Below are positions 56,024 through 64,000 of a DNA stretch of 64,000 nt, in pieces. The stretch is from assembly GCA_947498505.1 (NCBI GenBank), contig CANMKG010000002.1, positions 186,001 to 250,000 on the forward strand, read 5' to 3'. The notes under the pieces were generated by a model, which had not been told where the DNA came from, searched no databases, and worked only from the letters and a program-made list of their open reading frames with translations. The DNA comes from an uncultured Maribacter sp. Lineage in GTDB: Bacteria > Bacteroidota > Bacteroidia > Flavobacteriales > Flavobacteriaceae. The position numbers and the translations under genes are program-made. Numbering within the stretch: the first letter of the stretch is position 1; each line of letters begins with the position of its first letter.

Positions 56024-59000
56024 ATGAAGCATTTTTTGATTCTTATTGTACTTATTTTTTCTCTTTTTGGTTGTGAAGATAAAAGGAGATTAGGTAATCA
56101 AATGCGTTTTAGTGAATTAAAAGCGGAAAATTCTGGAGTAACATTTTCCAATACTATTATTGAGAATGATACATTAAACTATTTTGATTTTCCATACTTA
56201 TATTTAGGAGGAGGAGTATCTGCCGGTGATATTAATAATGATGGTTTAACGGATTTATATTTTACAGGAAACCTTGTGCAAAATAAACTATACCTTAATA
56301 AAGGAAATCTTCAATTCGAAGATATTTCTGAATCAGCAGGAGTAACAGGAGATAGTAGTTGGTATACTGGTGTTACTATGGCGGATGTAAATAATGATGG
56401 GTACTTAGATATCTATTTAAATGTTTCTCAAAAATATGGCTCAGGAGCAAATCAACTATTAATCAATAACAGAGATAATACGTTTTCTGAACAAGCAGAA
56501 GTTTACGGTATTGCTGATGAAAGTACCTCAATACAGTCCACTTTTTTTGACTATAATAACGATGGTTATTTAGATCTTTTTGTAGCAAATTATCCATTGG
56601 TAAAGGTAAGTCAAGGTAATATATATTACTACAAATTAATGTTAGAGAATAAACTTGAAAATTCTGGACATTTATATAAAAATAATGGACCGTCAGAAGA
56701 ATCTGGTCAGGTTACTTTTTCTGATGTCACAACATCCGCAGGAGTTCAGAATTTTGGACTCACTCTTGGTTTAGTTGCCTCAGATTTTAATAATGATGGA
56801 CTAAAAGACATCTATCTATCTAATGATTTTAATGTACCTGATTATTTATATAAAAATAATGGGGATGGTACTTTTTCAGAAATTTCTAAAGACGCTACAA
56901 GACATACTTCAATGTTTGGAATGGGTATAGATGCGGCGGATTTTAATAACGATGGGCTTACAGATTTTTTACAAGTAGATATGACTGCCGAGGGGCATAA
57001 AAGGTCAAAAACGAATATGGCAAGTATGAGCCCAGAGACATTTTATCAAGCAGTGGATTTAGGGTTTAACTATCAATACATGCAAAACTCCTTACAATTA
57101 AACAATGGAGTAAATAATGAGGGTACTCCCATTTTTAGCGATATATCACGTTTTAATGGTATGGCTACAACTGATTGGAGCTGGGGAAGTTTATTCGCTG
57201 ATTTTGATAATGATGGAAATAAAGATGTTTTCATAACAAACGGTGTTAAGCGTGATGTAAATAATAATGATATTAACGAGCAGTACAATGCAAATCCTTT
57301 TTTAAAACAAAATAATTCTTTAGATTTTAAACTTTTACCAAGTACACCAATAGCTAACTATGCATTTCAAAATAATGGTGATTATAAATTTTCTAACACT
57401 ACAGAAGATTGGGGGTTAGATAAAAAAGGATTTTCAAACGGATTTGTTTATGTCGATTTGGATAACGACGGGGATTTAGACCTTGTGGTTAACAACTTAG
57501 ACGAACCAGCTTCTATTTACGTAAATGAAGCGCAGAAAACAAAAAACAACTATCTAAAGATAAAACTGAAAGGGAATGAAAAAAATCCTTTTGGTATCGG
57601 AGCTAAAGTAGCAGTAAAATATAATAATACTGAACAGTTTCAGGAGTTAACCTTAACTAGAGGTTACCAATCAAGTGTAGAGCCTATATTACATTTTGGA
57701 CTTGGAAATAGTACTAATGTTGATGAGGTTAAGGTTATTTGGGCAGATAACAAAGAGCAAATTATAATTGACGAAAAAGCAAATCAATTACTGGAAATTA
57801 GTTATGAAAATACCAGTCAAAATAATATCAAAGAAGATAAAAGTATAAAAACCACAGACATAGCTGAGCTGTGGGGTATAGATTTTGAACATAAAGAAGA
57901 TGGTTATGACGATTATGTCTATGAACCTTTGTTACCACATAAAAACTCTCAATTGGGTCCTGCCCTTGCAGTAGGAGATATAAATAATGACGGACTTGAG
58001 GATTTTTACATTGGAAATGCGGCAGGAAGTCCAGGTGTAATGTATATTCAACAATTGAACGGTTCTTTTTCCAAAAAAGAGGGCCCTTGGGAAAAAGATT
58101 TTCAATTTGAAGAAACTGGAGCTTTGCTTTTTGATGCAGATAACGATTCGGATTTAGATTTATATGTTGTTCATGGTGGTAATGATGGTTCAAAACCAAA
58201 AGCATATTATCAAGATGTTTTGTACATTAATAATAAAGGAAACTTTGAAAAAAGTAATTCGGTTTTACCAGAAGTTAATGCTAGTGGGCAAGAAGTTTCA
58301 GTCGGAGATTATGATTCTGACGGGGATTTAGATTTGTTTGTAGGAGGAAGAATAGTTCCAGGAAAGTATCCATTTCCAGCAAAAAGTTATATTCTTCGTA
58401 ATGATGGAGGAAAGAATATGTCCCTTAAATACACTGACGTTACATCCGAAATCGCTCCAGAATTAGAAAATGCTGGTTTAGTAACCTCTGCTTTGTGGGA
58501 TGATTTTAGTGGAGATGGAAATCTTGATTTAATAATCACAGGTGAATGGATGCCTGTACGATTTTTTAAGAACGAAAATGGAAGGTTTAAAGAAGTAACT
58601 AATGATTTTGGGTTTGAAAAACAAACAGGTTGGTGGTATAGTCTTGCTAAAGCAGATTTGGATGCCGATGGAGATTTAGATTATTTAGCAGGGAATTTGG
58701 GTTTAAACTATAAATATAAGGCAAAAGAAAGCGCTCCTTTTGAAGTGTTTGCGGATGACTTTGATGAGAATGGAAGTTTAGATATTGTTTTAGGTTATAA
58801 AAAAGGAAAAACTAAATTGCCACTGAGGGGAAGAGAGTGTTCTTCACAACAAGTTCCGGCAATAAAAAGAAGGTTTAAAACCTTTGAATCCTTTGCCAAT
58901 GCAGACCTTGAGGCTATTTATGGCAAACACATGCTTGAAAAAGCTTTACATTATGAAGCGAGTACTTTTGCACATCATTGGATTGAAAACAAAGGGGATA

Positions 59001-59350
59001 AGGGTTTTGAGATGCATAAATTACCAAATGCGGCGCAATTTTCTTCGATAAATAAATTTCAAATTTTAAATACGAAAAGAGGTTCGTTTAAAAATGTGTT
59101 ATTGCTGGGTAACCTATATCAGTCTGAGGTTGAGACGCCAAGAAATGATGCTGGTGTTGGAGTACTGCTATCTGGTGATTTCAAAAAGAACATAGAAATA
59201 ACCCCTTCTGTTCAAAGTAATCTTTTGATAACGGGCGAAGTTAAAAATACGGCAATAATTCACCTTGGCAAAGATAGAATACCTGCATATTTAATAGCTA
59301 AAAATAACGACAAACCAAGCTTAATAGCTATTCCAAAAACCGAAAATTAA
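56024..59350 (+). CDS. FG-GAP/ASPIC/UnbV-domain lipoprotein (large, copy 2)
   Basis: 1108 aa from ATG 56024. An upstream in-frame TTG at 55985 lies inside the terminator stem and would precede the lipoprotein signal, so it is rejected. The lipid Cys is at 17 (FSLFGCED). FG-GAP repeats such as DINNDGLTDLYF and DFNNDGLKDIYL surround an ASPIC/UnbV domain at about 510-600 (FGIGAKVAVKY, LHFGLGNSTNVDEVKVIW), then a second propeller with DSDGDLDLFVGGRIVPGKYPFPA. It is collinear with the protein at 41352 over its whole length. It probably assists the SusCD system at the surface. Confidence 0.9.
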   Translation: MKHFLILIVLIFSLFGCEDKRRLGNQMRFSELKAENSGVTFSNTIIENDTLNYFDFPYLYLGGGVSAGDINNDGLTDLYFTGNLVQNKLYLNKGNLQFEDISESAGVTGDSSWYTGVTMADVNNDGYLDIYLNVSQKYGSGANQLLINNRDNTFSEQAEVYGIADESTSIQSTFFDYNNDGYLDLFVANYPLVKVSQGNIYYYKLMLENKLENSGHLYKNNGPSEESGQVTFSDVTTSAGVQNFGLTLGLVASDFNNDGLKDIYLSNDFNVPDYLYKNNGDGTFSEISKDATRHTSMFGMGIDAADFNNDGLTDFLQVDMTAEGHKRSKTNMASMSPETFYQAVDLGFNYQYMQNSLQLNNGVNNEGTPIFSDISRFNGMATTDWSWGSLFADFDNDGNKDVFITNGVKRDVNNNDINEQYNANPFLKQNNSLDFKLLPSTPIANYAFQNNGDYKFSNTTEDWGLDKKGFSNGFVYVDLDNDGDLDLVVNNLDEPASIYVNEAQKTKNNYLKIKLKGNEKNPFGIGAKVAVKYNNTEQFQELTLTRGYQSSVEPILHFGLGNSTNVDEVKVIWADNKEQIIIDEKANQLLEISYENTSQNNIKEDKSIKTTDIAELWGIDFEHKEDGYDDYVYEPLLPHKNSQLGPALAVGDINNDGLEDFYIGNAAGSPGVMYIQQLNGSFSKKEGPWEKDFQFEETGALLFDADNDSDLDLYVVHGGNDGSKPKAYYQDVLYINNKGNFEKSNSVLPEVNASGQEVSVGDYDSDGDLDLFVGGRIVPGKYPFPAKSYILRNDGGKNMSLKYTDVTSEIAPELENAGLVTSALWDDFSGDGNLDLIITGEWMPVRFFKNENGRFKEVTNDFGFEKQTGWWYSLAKADLDADGDLDYLAGNLGLNYKYKAKESAPFEVFADDFDENGSLDIVLGYKKGKTKLPLRGRECSSQQVPAIKRRFKTFESFANADLEAIYGKHMLEKALHYEASTFAHHWIENKGDKGFEMHKLPNAAQFSSINKFQILNTKRGSFKNVLLLGNLYQSEVETPRNDAGVGVLLSGDFKKNIEITPSVQSNLLITGEVKNTAIIHLGKDRIPAYLIAKNNDKPSLIAIPKTEN

Positions 59351-59357
59351 ACAATAA

Positions 59358-62300
59358 TTGAATAAAAATACATACATAATATTAATACTAGTTTGTATAT
59401 GTTTATTTACTAATGTATGCGCCCAAAATGATATCTCTTTTGACAGGTTAACTACCAACGATGGTCTATCGCAAAGTGATATTAATTGTATTTATCAAGA
59501 TGAGCAAGGGTATATGTGGTTTGGTACTCATGAAGGTTTAAATAAGTATGATGGGTATCAGTTTAAAGTGTATAATCCCAACCCAAATAATGTAGGAAGC
59601 ATTAATAGTAATTTAATTTTTGATATCGAAGGAGACGAAAAAGGAAACTTATGGATTGCCACAACGGGAAGCGGATTAAATTATTTTGATAGGACTACAG
59701 AGACATTTAAAGCGTACATGCATGATGGAAAAGATGGAAACAGCCTTATCAACAACCATATTTCCAAAATTCACATAGATAGCAAGCAAAGATTGTGGAT
59801 AGCTACAAATAAGGGGATTAACATGCTAGATTTAAGGAGTAAAGAATCAGCTAAAGTCTTTCATAAATTTAATCTCAGTCAAGAATTTGCTTCCCATGGT
59901 CTTGATGGAAAAATTATATATGATATCTATGAAAATGATAAAAATGAACTTTTTATTGTTGGAACGGGGGGCTTGTTTAAACTCCATGAAAATAAAAACC
60001 AGGAGTTGGTTTTTAAAGTTTTAAATGCGGAATTAGGATTGGATAATAAAATTATAAGTTGTGTAATTCAGGATAAATTAGGACGATTGGTAATAGGAAC
60101 TTCTGATGGATTGTATGTACAGAGAAAAAATAGTTTAGATGCCAAGCTTATTAGATTAGCAGATGGTAACTATAATAACATTGTTGTTGATGGAGATGGT
60201 AATATATGGTGTGGAACAAATAATGGTTTGCTTTGTTTTAGTAGTAGCACACAAAGTGGTTTTCCTAGATTAGTTCAAAGGCTTAGATATAATCCATTAA
60301 ACGAAAATAGTTTAAGTAAAAATGTTATAAAATCTTTAGCAATTGATCACACAGGAATATTATGGGTTGGTACTAACGGTGGTGGAATTAATAAGTATGA
60401 CCCCTATAAAAAACAATTTAGACACATCAGAAAAACGCTTACGGAAAACAGTTTAAGCTATGATAAAATTCGATCAATGTACGAGGATTCTAATGGAACT
60501 TTATGGATTGGTACCGAGGGAGGTGGATTAAATATGCTACTTAAGGATGATGATGATGGAACATATTCAAAATTCAAAATTTTCGAAACTATTTTAAAAC
60601 CATTTGCCATTGAGGAAATTAATAGAAATGGAAGAAAAATTCTTCTGGTAGGAGGTGAAAATACTACAGGATTATTTCAAATAGATATTACTAATCCAAA
60701 AAGCGTTAAGGAACAGGACATAAAGGAAATTAATGAAATTACTTATAGTGTTTTTTCACTGTTATCTGATAAGAAGGAAAATATTTGGATTGGGACGTAT
60801 AATGGAGGGATTTATAGGTGGTTACTGGATGAAGAAGGTACAAACTATAAAAAAGATATTTTAAGGAATGACCCACTCAATATCAGCAGTGTATCTAGTA
60901 ATATTATCCGAGATATTTTTGAAGATAGTAATGGAAATACTTGGTTTGCTACGGGAGACGGACTTTGTAAACTTACAAAGGACGAAGCACAAAAAAAGAA
61001 TCCTAAATTTAAAAGGTTTAATAACATTTCAGGAGATGTAAACAGTTTAAGTCACAATTACATACTATCAATGTACGAAGATGCTAACCATAATTTATGG
61101 ATAGGAACATTTGGCGGTGGATTAAACAAATTAGAACTCAATGCTACCGAGGAAAAGTTTGTTTCGTATACTCAAACCCATGGATTGCCAAATAACGTAA
61201 TAAAAGGAATATTAGAAGATGGTAAAGGTAATTTGTGGCTGTCTACAAATGCTGGTCTTTCGAAATTTAATATCAAGGAAAAAACGTTTAAGAATTATGA
61301 CGTGCATGATGGATTGCAGGATAATGAGTTTCAAGAATTAGCGTGTTTAAAAAGAAAAAATGGGGAAATGCTTTTTGGAGGAATTAATGGTTTTAATGTC
61401 TTTTATCCAGAAAACATATTTAATAATACGTTTGAAACAGAAACTGTAATTACTAATTTTTCAATTTTTAATAAAAACGTTTCTGTTGGTGAAAAGGTGA
61501 ATGGAAGAATTATCTTAAAAGAACCAATTAATCAAACTGAAAAAATAGAATTAAAACATTGGGAAAATAGTTTTTCTTTCGAATTTACATCTTTACACTT
61601 CGCATCACCACAAAAGAATAAATTTGAGTACATGTTGGAGGGGTTTGATAATAATTGGATAAAGACTTCTACTAATAAGAGGTTTGCAACCTACACAAAT
61701 TTGAGTCCGGGAGAATATGTTCTAAAGGTAAAGGCATCTAATAACGATGGGGTTTGGGATAATTCACCTGCAGAATTAAAAGTAGAGGTAATTCCTCCTT
61801 TTTGGCTTACTGGCAGTGCTTATTTTCTGTATTCTTTGTTTTTATTAGGGTTGTTATTCGCTTATAGAAGATTCACAATTATTAAAACAACTAAAAAACA
61901 TCAACTAGAATTAGAGCATATTGAAAAGGAAAAGTATGAGGAAATTAATAAAATGAAATTAGAGTTTTTCACGAATATATCTCATGAATTACGAACGCCA
62001 TTAACCTTGATTAAAGGACCGTTAGAGTATTTACAAGGCAAGTATAAAGAGCTTGATGATAATGTTATATCAGAGCAGTTTAATTTAATGCATAAGAATA
62101 GTGATTATTTATTGCGATTGGTAAATCAATTACTTGATTTTCGGAAGGTTGGCAAAGGTAAAATGAAACTTGTGGTACGCCAGGGAGACATTGTTCAGTT
62201 TATTAAAGAAATAGGAGAACCTTTTCAATTTTTAAGCATGAAAAGGAAAATTGATTTTAAGGTTGAGGAATCTGATACGTTAAATAAGGCATGGTTTGAT

Positions 62301-63587
62301 AGCGATGCCATTGAAAAAATAATTAATAACCTTTTATCTAATGCATTTAAATTTACTCCTGAAAATGGAAAAATTTCGATACACATTAACAAGGGAGATG
62401 CATATTTAAAAACAAAGGGATACAAACGAGGAGGTAATTTAAAAGATTTTGTAGTAATTCAGGTGAATGACTCGGGTACTGGTATTCCAGAAGATAAATT
62501 GCCTTTTATTTTTGAACGTTTTTATGTAGAAAAAAATAGGGTTAAAAGGAATTCAGAAGGAATTGGGATTGGACTTTCGTTTACAAAGAATTTAATAGAA
62601 TTACATCAGGGACAAATTGAAGTTATTAGTGAACAGGGGAAGGGGACTAGTTTTATTGTAAAACTACCCATTCATAAAAATGCGTATGAAAATAAGCCTA
62701 ATATTAGTTGTGTTGATTCTTCTGAAAAAGATGAATTTATCCATAATGGAATTATAGACGCTTTAATTTATAAGGGAGATGATGAGTTGGTAGAACGTAA
62801 TATTTACCATTCAAGGTCTAAATTACCCGTTTTACTGGTTGTTGATGATAACTCCGATATTAGAAGTTTTATTAAAAGGGCAATGGGTGAAAAATACGAG
62901 GTATATGAAGCGGAAAACGGAAAAGAAGGGGTTGAAATTGCGGTGAAAATAATTCCTAATATTATTCTTGCAGATGTAATGATGCCTGTAATGGATGGTT
63001 TTGAATTTTGTTCAAAAATTAAAAACACTCAGGAAACCAGTCATATACCAGTAGTGATGCTTACCGCCAAGTCTTCACAAGAAAGTGAAATGGAAGGCCT
63101 TACCGTTGGAGCTGATGATTATTTACGAAAGCCTTTTGATATTGAAGTTTTAAAATTAAAGTTAAACAACATTATAAATCATAGAAAAGAGCTTCGAAAG
63201 CGCTTTAATAGAGAGGTTTCCTTGCAGCCAAAAGAGGTTACAGTTACTTCTGCTGATGAACAGTTTTTACAACAAGCAATTGCAATTGTAGAAAAGCATA
63301 TGATGGATACAAGTTTTAATGTAGAGGTGTTACTTAAAGAAATGGGTTTTAGTCGTACAAATATGTATTTAAAATTTAAAGAATTAACCGATCTTTCATC
63401 AAGTGAATTTATTCGAAACATAAGACTTAAAAGAGCAATGCAGCTGCTTGAAAACAGTGACATGTCGGTAAAAGAAATAATGTATCAAACTGGGTTTAAT
63501 ACAGCTTCATATTTTGCAAAATGTTTTAAAAAACAATTTGGAGTTTTACCTAGTGAATACGTTCGTCAAATACATCAGAACCGTTAA
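59358..63587 (+). CDS. Hybrid two-component system regulator (HTCS), full length
   Basis: 1409 aa from TTG 59358, which directly begins the signal peptide (ILILVCICLFTNVCAQ); no in-frame ATG fits. Periplasmic two-propeller sensor of Reg_prop repeats (about 30-700; motifs like GYMWFGTHEGLNKYDGY and LWIGTFGGGLNKL), YYY domain (about 735-810), membrane helix (about 820-838), HisKA with His876 in NISHELRTPLTLI, ATPase with NLLSNAFKF, DSGTGIP and GIGIGLSFTKN, receiver with Asp1206 in LADVMMPVMDG, and a C-terminal AraC domain. It senses an oligosaccharide and activates the locus. It is 7 bases after the FG-GAP gene. Confidence 0.95.
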   Translation: MNKNTYIILILVCICLFTNVCAQNDISFDRLTTNDGLSQSDINCIYQDEQGYMWFGTHEGLNKYDGYQFKVYNPNPNNVGSINSNLIFDIEGDEKGNLWIATTGSGLNYFDRTTETFKAYMHDGKDGNSLINNHISKIHIDSKQRLWIATNKGINMLDLRSKESAKVFHKFNLSQEFASHGLDGKIIYDIYENDKNELFIVGTGGLFKLHENKNQELVFKVLNAELGLDNKIISCVIQDKLGRLVIGTSDGLYVQRKNSLDAKLIRLADGNYNNIVVDGDGNIWCGTNNGLLCFSSSTQSGFPRLVQRLRYNPLNENSLSKNVIKSLAIDHTGILWVGTNGGGINKYDPYKKQFRHIRKTLTENSLSYDKIRSMYEDSNGTLWIGTEGGGLNMLLKDDDDGTYSKFKIFETILKPFAIEEINRNGRKILLVGGENTTGLFQIDITNPKSVKEQDIKEINEITYSVFSLLSDKKENIWIGTYNGGIYRWLLDEEGTNYKKDILRNDPLNISSVSSNIIRDIFEDSNGNTWFATGDGLCKLTKDEAQKKNPKFKRFNNISGDVNSLSHNYILSMYEDANHNLWIGTFGGGLNKLELNATEEKFVSYTQTHGLPNNVIKGILEDGKGNLWLSTNAGLSKFNIKEKTFKNYDVHDGLQDNEFQELACLKRKNGEMLFGGINGFNVFYPENIFNNTFETETVITNFSIFNKNVSVGEKVNGRIILKEPINQTEKIELKHWENSFSFEFTSLHFASPQKNKFEYMLEGFDNNWIKTSTNKRFATYTNLSPGEYVLKVKASNNDGVWDNSPAELKVEVIPPFWLTGSAYFLYSLFLLGLLFAYRRFTIIKTTKKHQLELEHIEKEKYEEINKMKLEFFTNISHELRTPLTLIKGPLEYLQGKYKELDDNVISEQFNLMHKNSDYLLRLVNQLLDFRKVGKGKMKLVVRQGDIVQFIKEIGEPFQFLSMKRKIDFKVEESDTLNKAWFDSDAIEKIINNLLSNAFKFTPENGKISIHINKGDAYLKTKGYKRGGNLKDFVVIQVNDSGTGIPEDKLPFIFERFYVEKNRVKRNSEGIGIGLSFTKNLIELHQGQIEVISEQGKGTSFIVKLPIHKNAYENKPNISCVDSSEKDEFIHNGIIDALIYKGDDELVERNIYHSRSKLPVLLVVDDNSDIRSFIKRAMGEKYEVYEAENGKEGVEIAVKIIPNIILADVMMPVMDGFEFCSKIKNTQETSHIPVVMLTAKSSQESEMEGLTVGADDYLRKPFDIEVLKLKLNNIINHRKELRKRFNREVSLQPKEVTVTSADEQFLQQAIAIVEKHMMDTSFNVEVLLKEMGFSRTNMYLKFKELTDLSSSEFIRNIRLKRAMQLLENSDMSVKEIMYQTGFNTASYFAKCFKKQFGVLPSEYVRQIHQNR

Positions 63588-63598
63588 ATACTTATGAT

Positions 63599-64000
63599 TT
63601 AGTTCGTGTAAAAATCCCAAAAATCATATTTTTCACCTTCAACATTTTCTTTAGCATCTCCGAGCTCAATTGCCATATTTCTCATTTCCTTTTGCATTTG
63701 CAAAATAAGCTCCTTATGTTGGGGGAAAAATGATAAATCATGGATTTCCCAAGGGTCTTTTTTTATGTTAAAAAGTTGAGTTACTCTTGAACCTCTAATT
63801 TCTTCACCTCTTTTCCAATCATTGTCATTGGCTCGTACATATTCTATTAGTTTGTAATCTCCTTTTCTATAGGCTCTTTGAAATTGCTTATAGGCATGAT
63901 AAGTTGAAGTACGCACTTGAGTCGTCTCATTTTCAATAACAGGTAACAGGCTTTTTCCATTTACGGAAGGGGGAATATCTATATTAGTGAGGTTGCAAAC
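63599..64000 (-). CDS. Sulfatase, C-terminal part (5' end outside the window)
   Basis: The frame stays open to base 64000, so 134 C-terminal residues are visible. They show the typical end of a formylglycine-dependent sulfatase: NIDIPPSVNGKSLLPVI, then FQRAYRKGDYKLIEYVR and RVTQLFNIKKDPWEIHDLS. The catalytic CxPSR region lies outside. It would remove sulfate groups from a glycan. It is convergent with the HTCS gene (11 bases apart), so it belongs to the same polysaccharide locus or its neighbour, and points to a sulfated substrate. Confidence 0.88.
   Translation of the reverse strand, partial: VCNLTNIDIPPSVNGKSLLPVIENETTQVRTSTYHAYKQFQRAYRKGDYKLIEYVRANDNDWKRGEEIRGSRVTQLFNIKKDPWEIHDLSFFPQHKELILQMQKEMRNMAIELGDAKENVEGEKYDFWDFYTN

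Overview
The window is AT-rich DNA from a member of the Bacteroidota, most likely a marine Flavobacteriaceae. The evidence is two SusC/SusD pairs, hybrid two-component regulators (HTCS), FG-GAP/ASPIC lipoproteins, a type IX secretion C-terminal signal, YceI and DUF5777-type envelope proteins, a type II-C CRISPR system with long 46-bp repeats, few Shine-Dalgarno sites, and promoter-like TTG-N19-TAnnTTT signals. No rRNA, complete tRNA, transposase or integrase was seen.

Layout. 1-5.2 kb: the 3' part of a TonB-dependent receptor, a DUF4249 lipoprotein and a secreted macroglobulin-like protein in one operon. 5.3 kb: a tRNA 3'-end fragment followed by a strong terminator. 5.5-7.6 kb (-): two exported enzymes (alpha/beta hydrolase and DJ-1/PfpI) that share a Cys-rich N-terminal domain. 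7.8-13.5 kb: a membrane Cache-LytTR regulator divergent from an envelope cluster in which a YceI / OB-fold / DUF5777 set occurs twice, with a mono-heme lipoprotein and an HMA-like protein. 13.6 kb: a secreted protein with an internal duplication.

14.4-21.4 kb: a complete II-C CRISPR-Cas locus. The tracrRNA is on the minus strand, followed by cas9 (1372 aa, all RuvC/HNH residues present), cas1, cas2 and an array of 18 repeats and 17 spacers. The tracrRNA anti-repeat shows that crRNAs are read on the minus strand. Each repeat carries its own promoter-like signal, and a strong hairpin overlaps the cas-side boundary of the array.

21.5-41 kb: a LacI-type regulator, a PAS histidine kinase with a response regulator, and a long minus-strand sugar-acid locus: SusC-SusD, MFS acid-sugar transporter, second enolase-superfamily dehydratase, KDG-type kinase, KDPG/KDPGal aldolase, D-galactonate dehydratase and an SMP-30-type lactonase. 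A second MFS transporter and an unusual HTCS without a propeller sensor lie upstream. Together the genes describe lactone opening, aldonate dehydration, 2-keto-3-deoxy-sugar phosphorylation and aldol cleavage to pyruvate and glyceraldehyde-3-phosphate (De Ley-Doudoroff type).

41.3-46.6 kb: two large FG-GAP/ASPIC proteins. 46.7-51 kb: a Y-family polymerase and a DnaE-type polymerase as a mutagenesis cassette. 51.3-63.6 kb: a second SusC-SusD pair, another FG-GAP/ASPIC lipoprotein and a full-length HTCS. The C-terminal part of a sulfatase enters from the right edge. The sulfatase next to SusCD/HTCS and the galactonate pathway fit growth on a sulfated galactose-containing polysaccharide, but no glycoside hydrolase is visible and the substrate remains inference.
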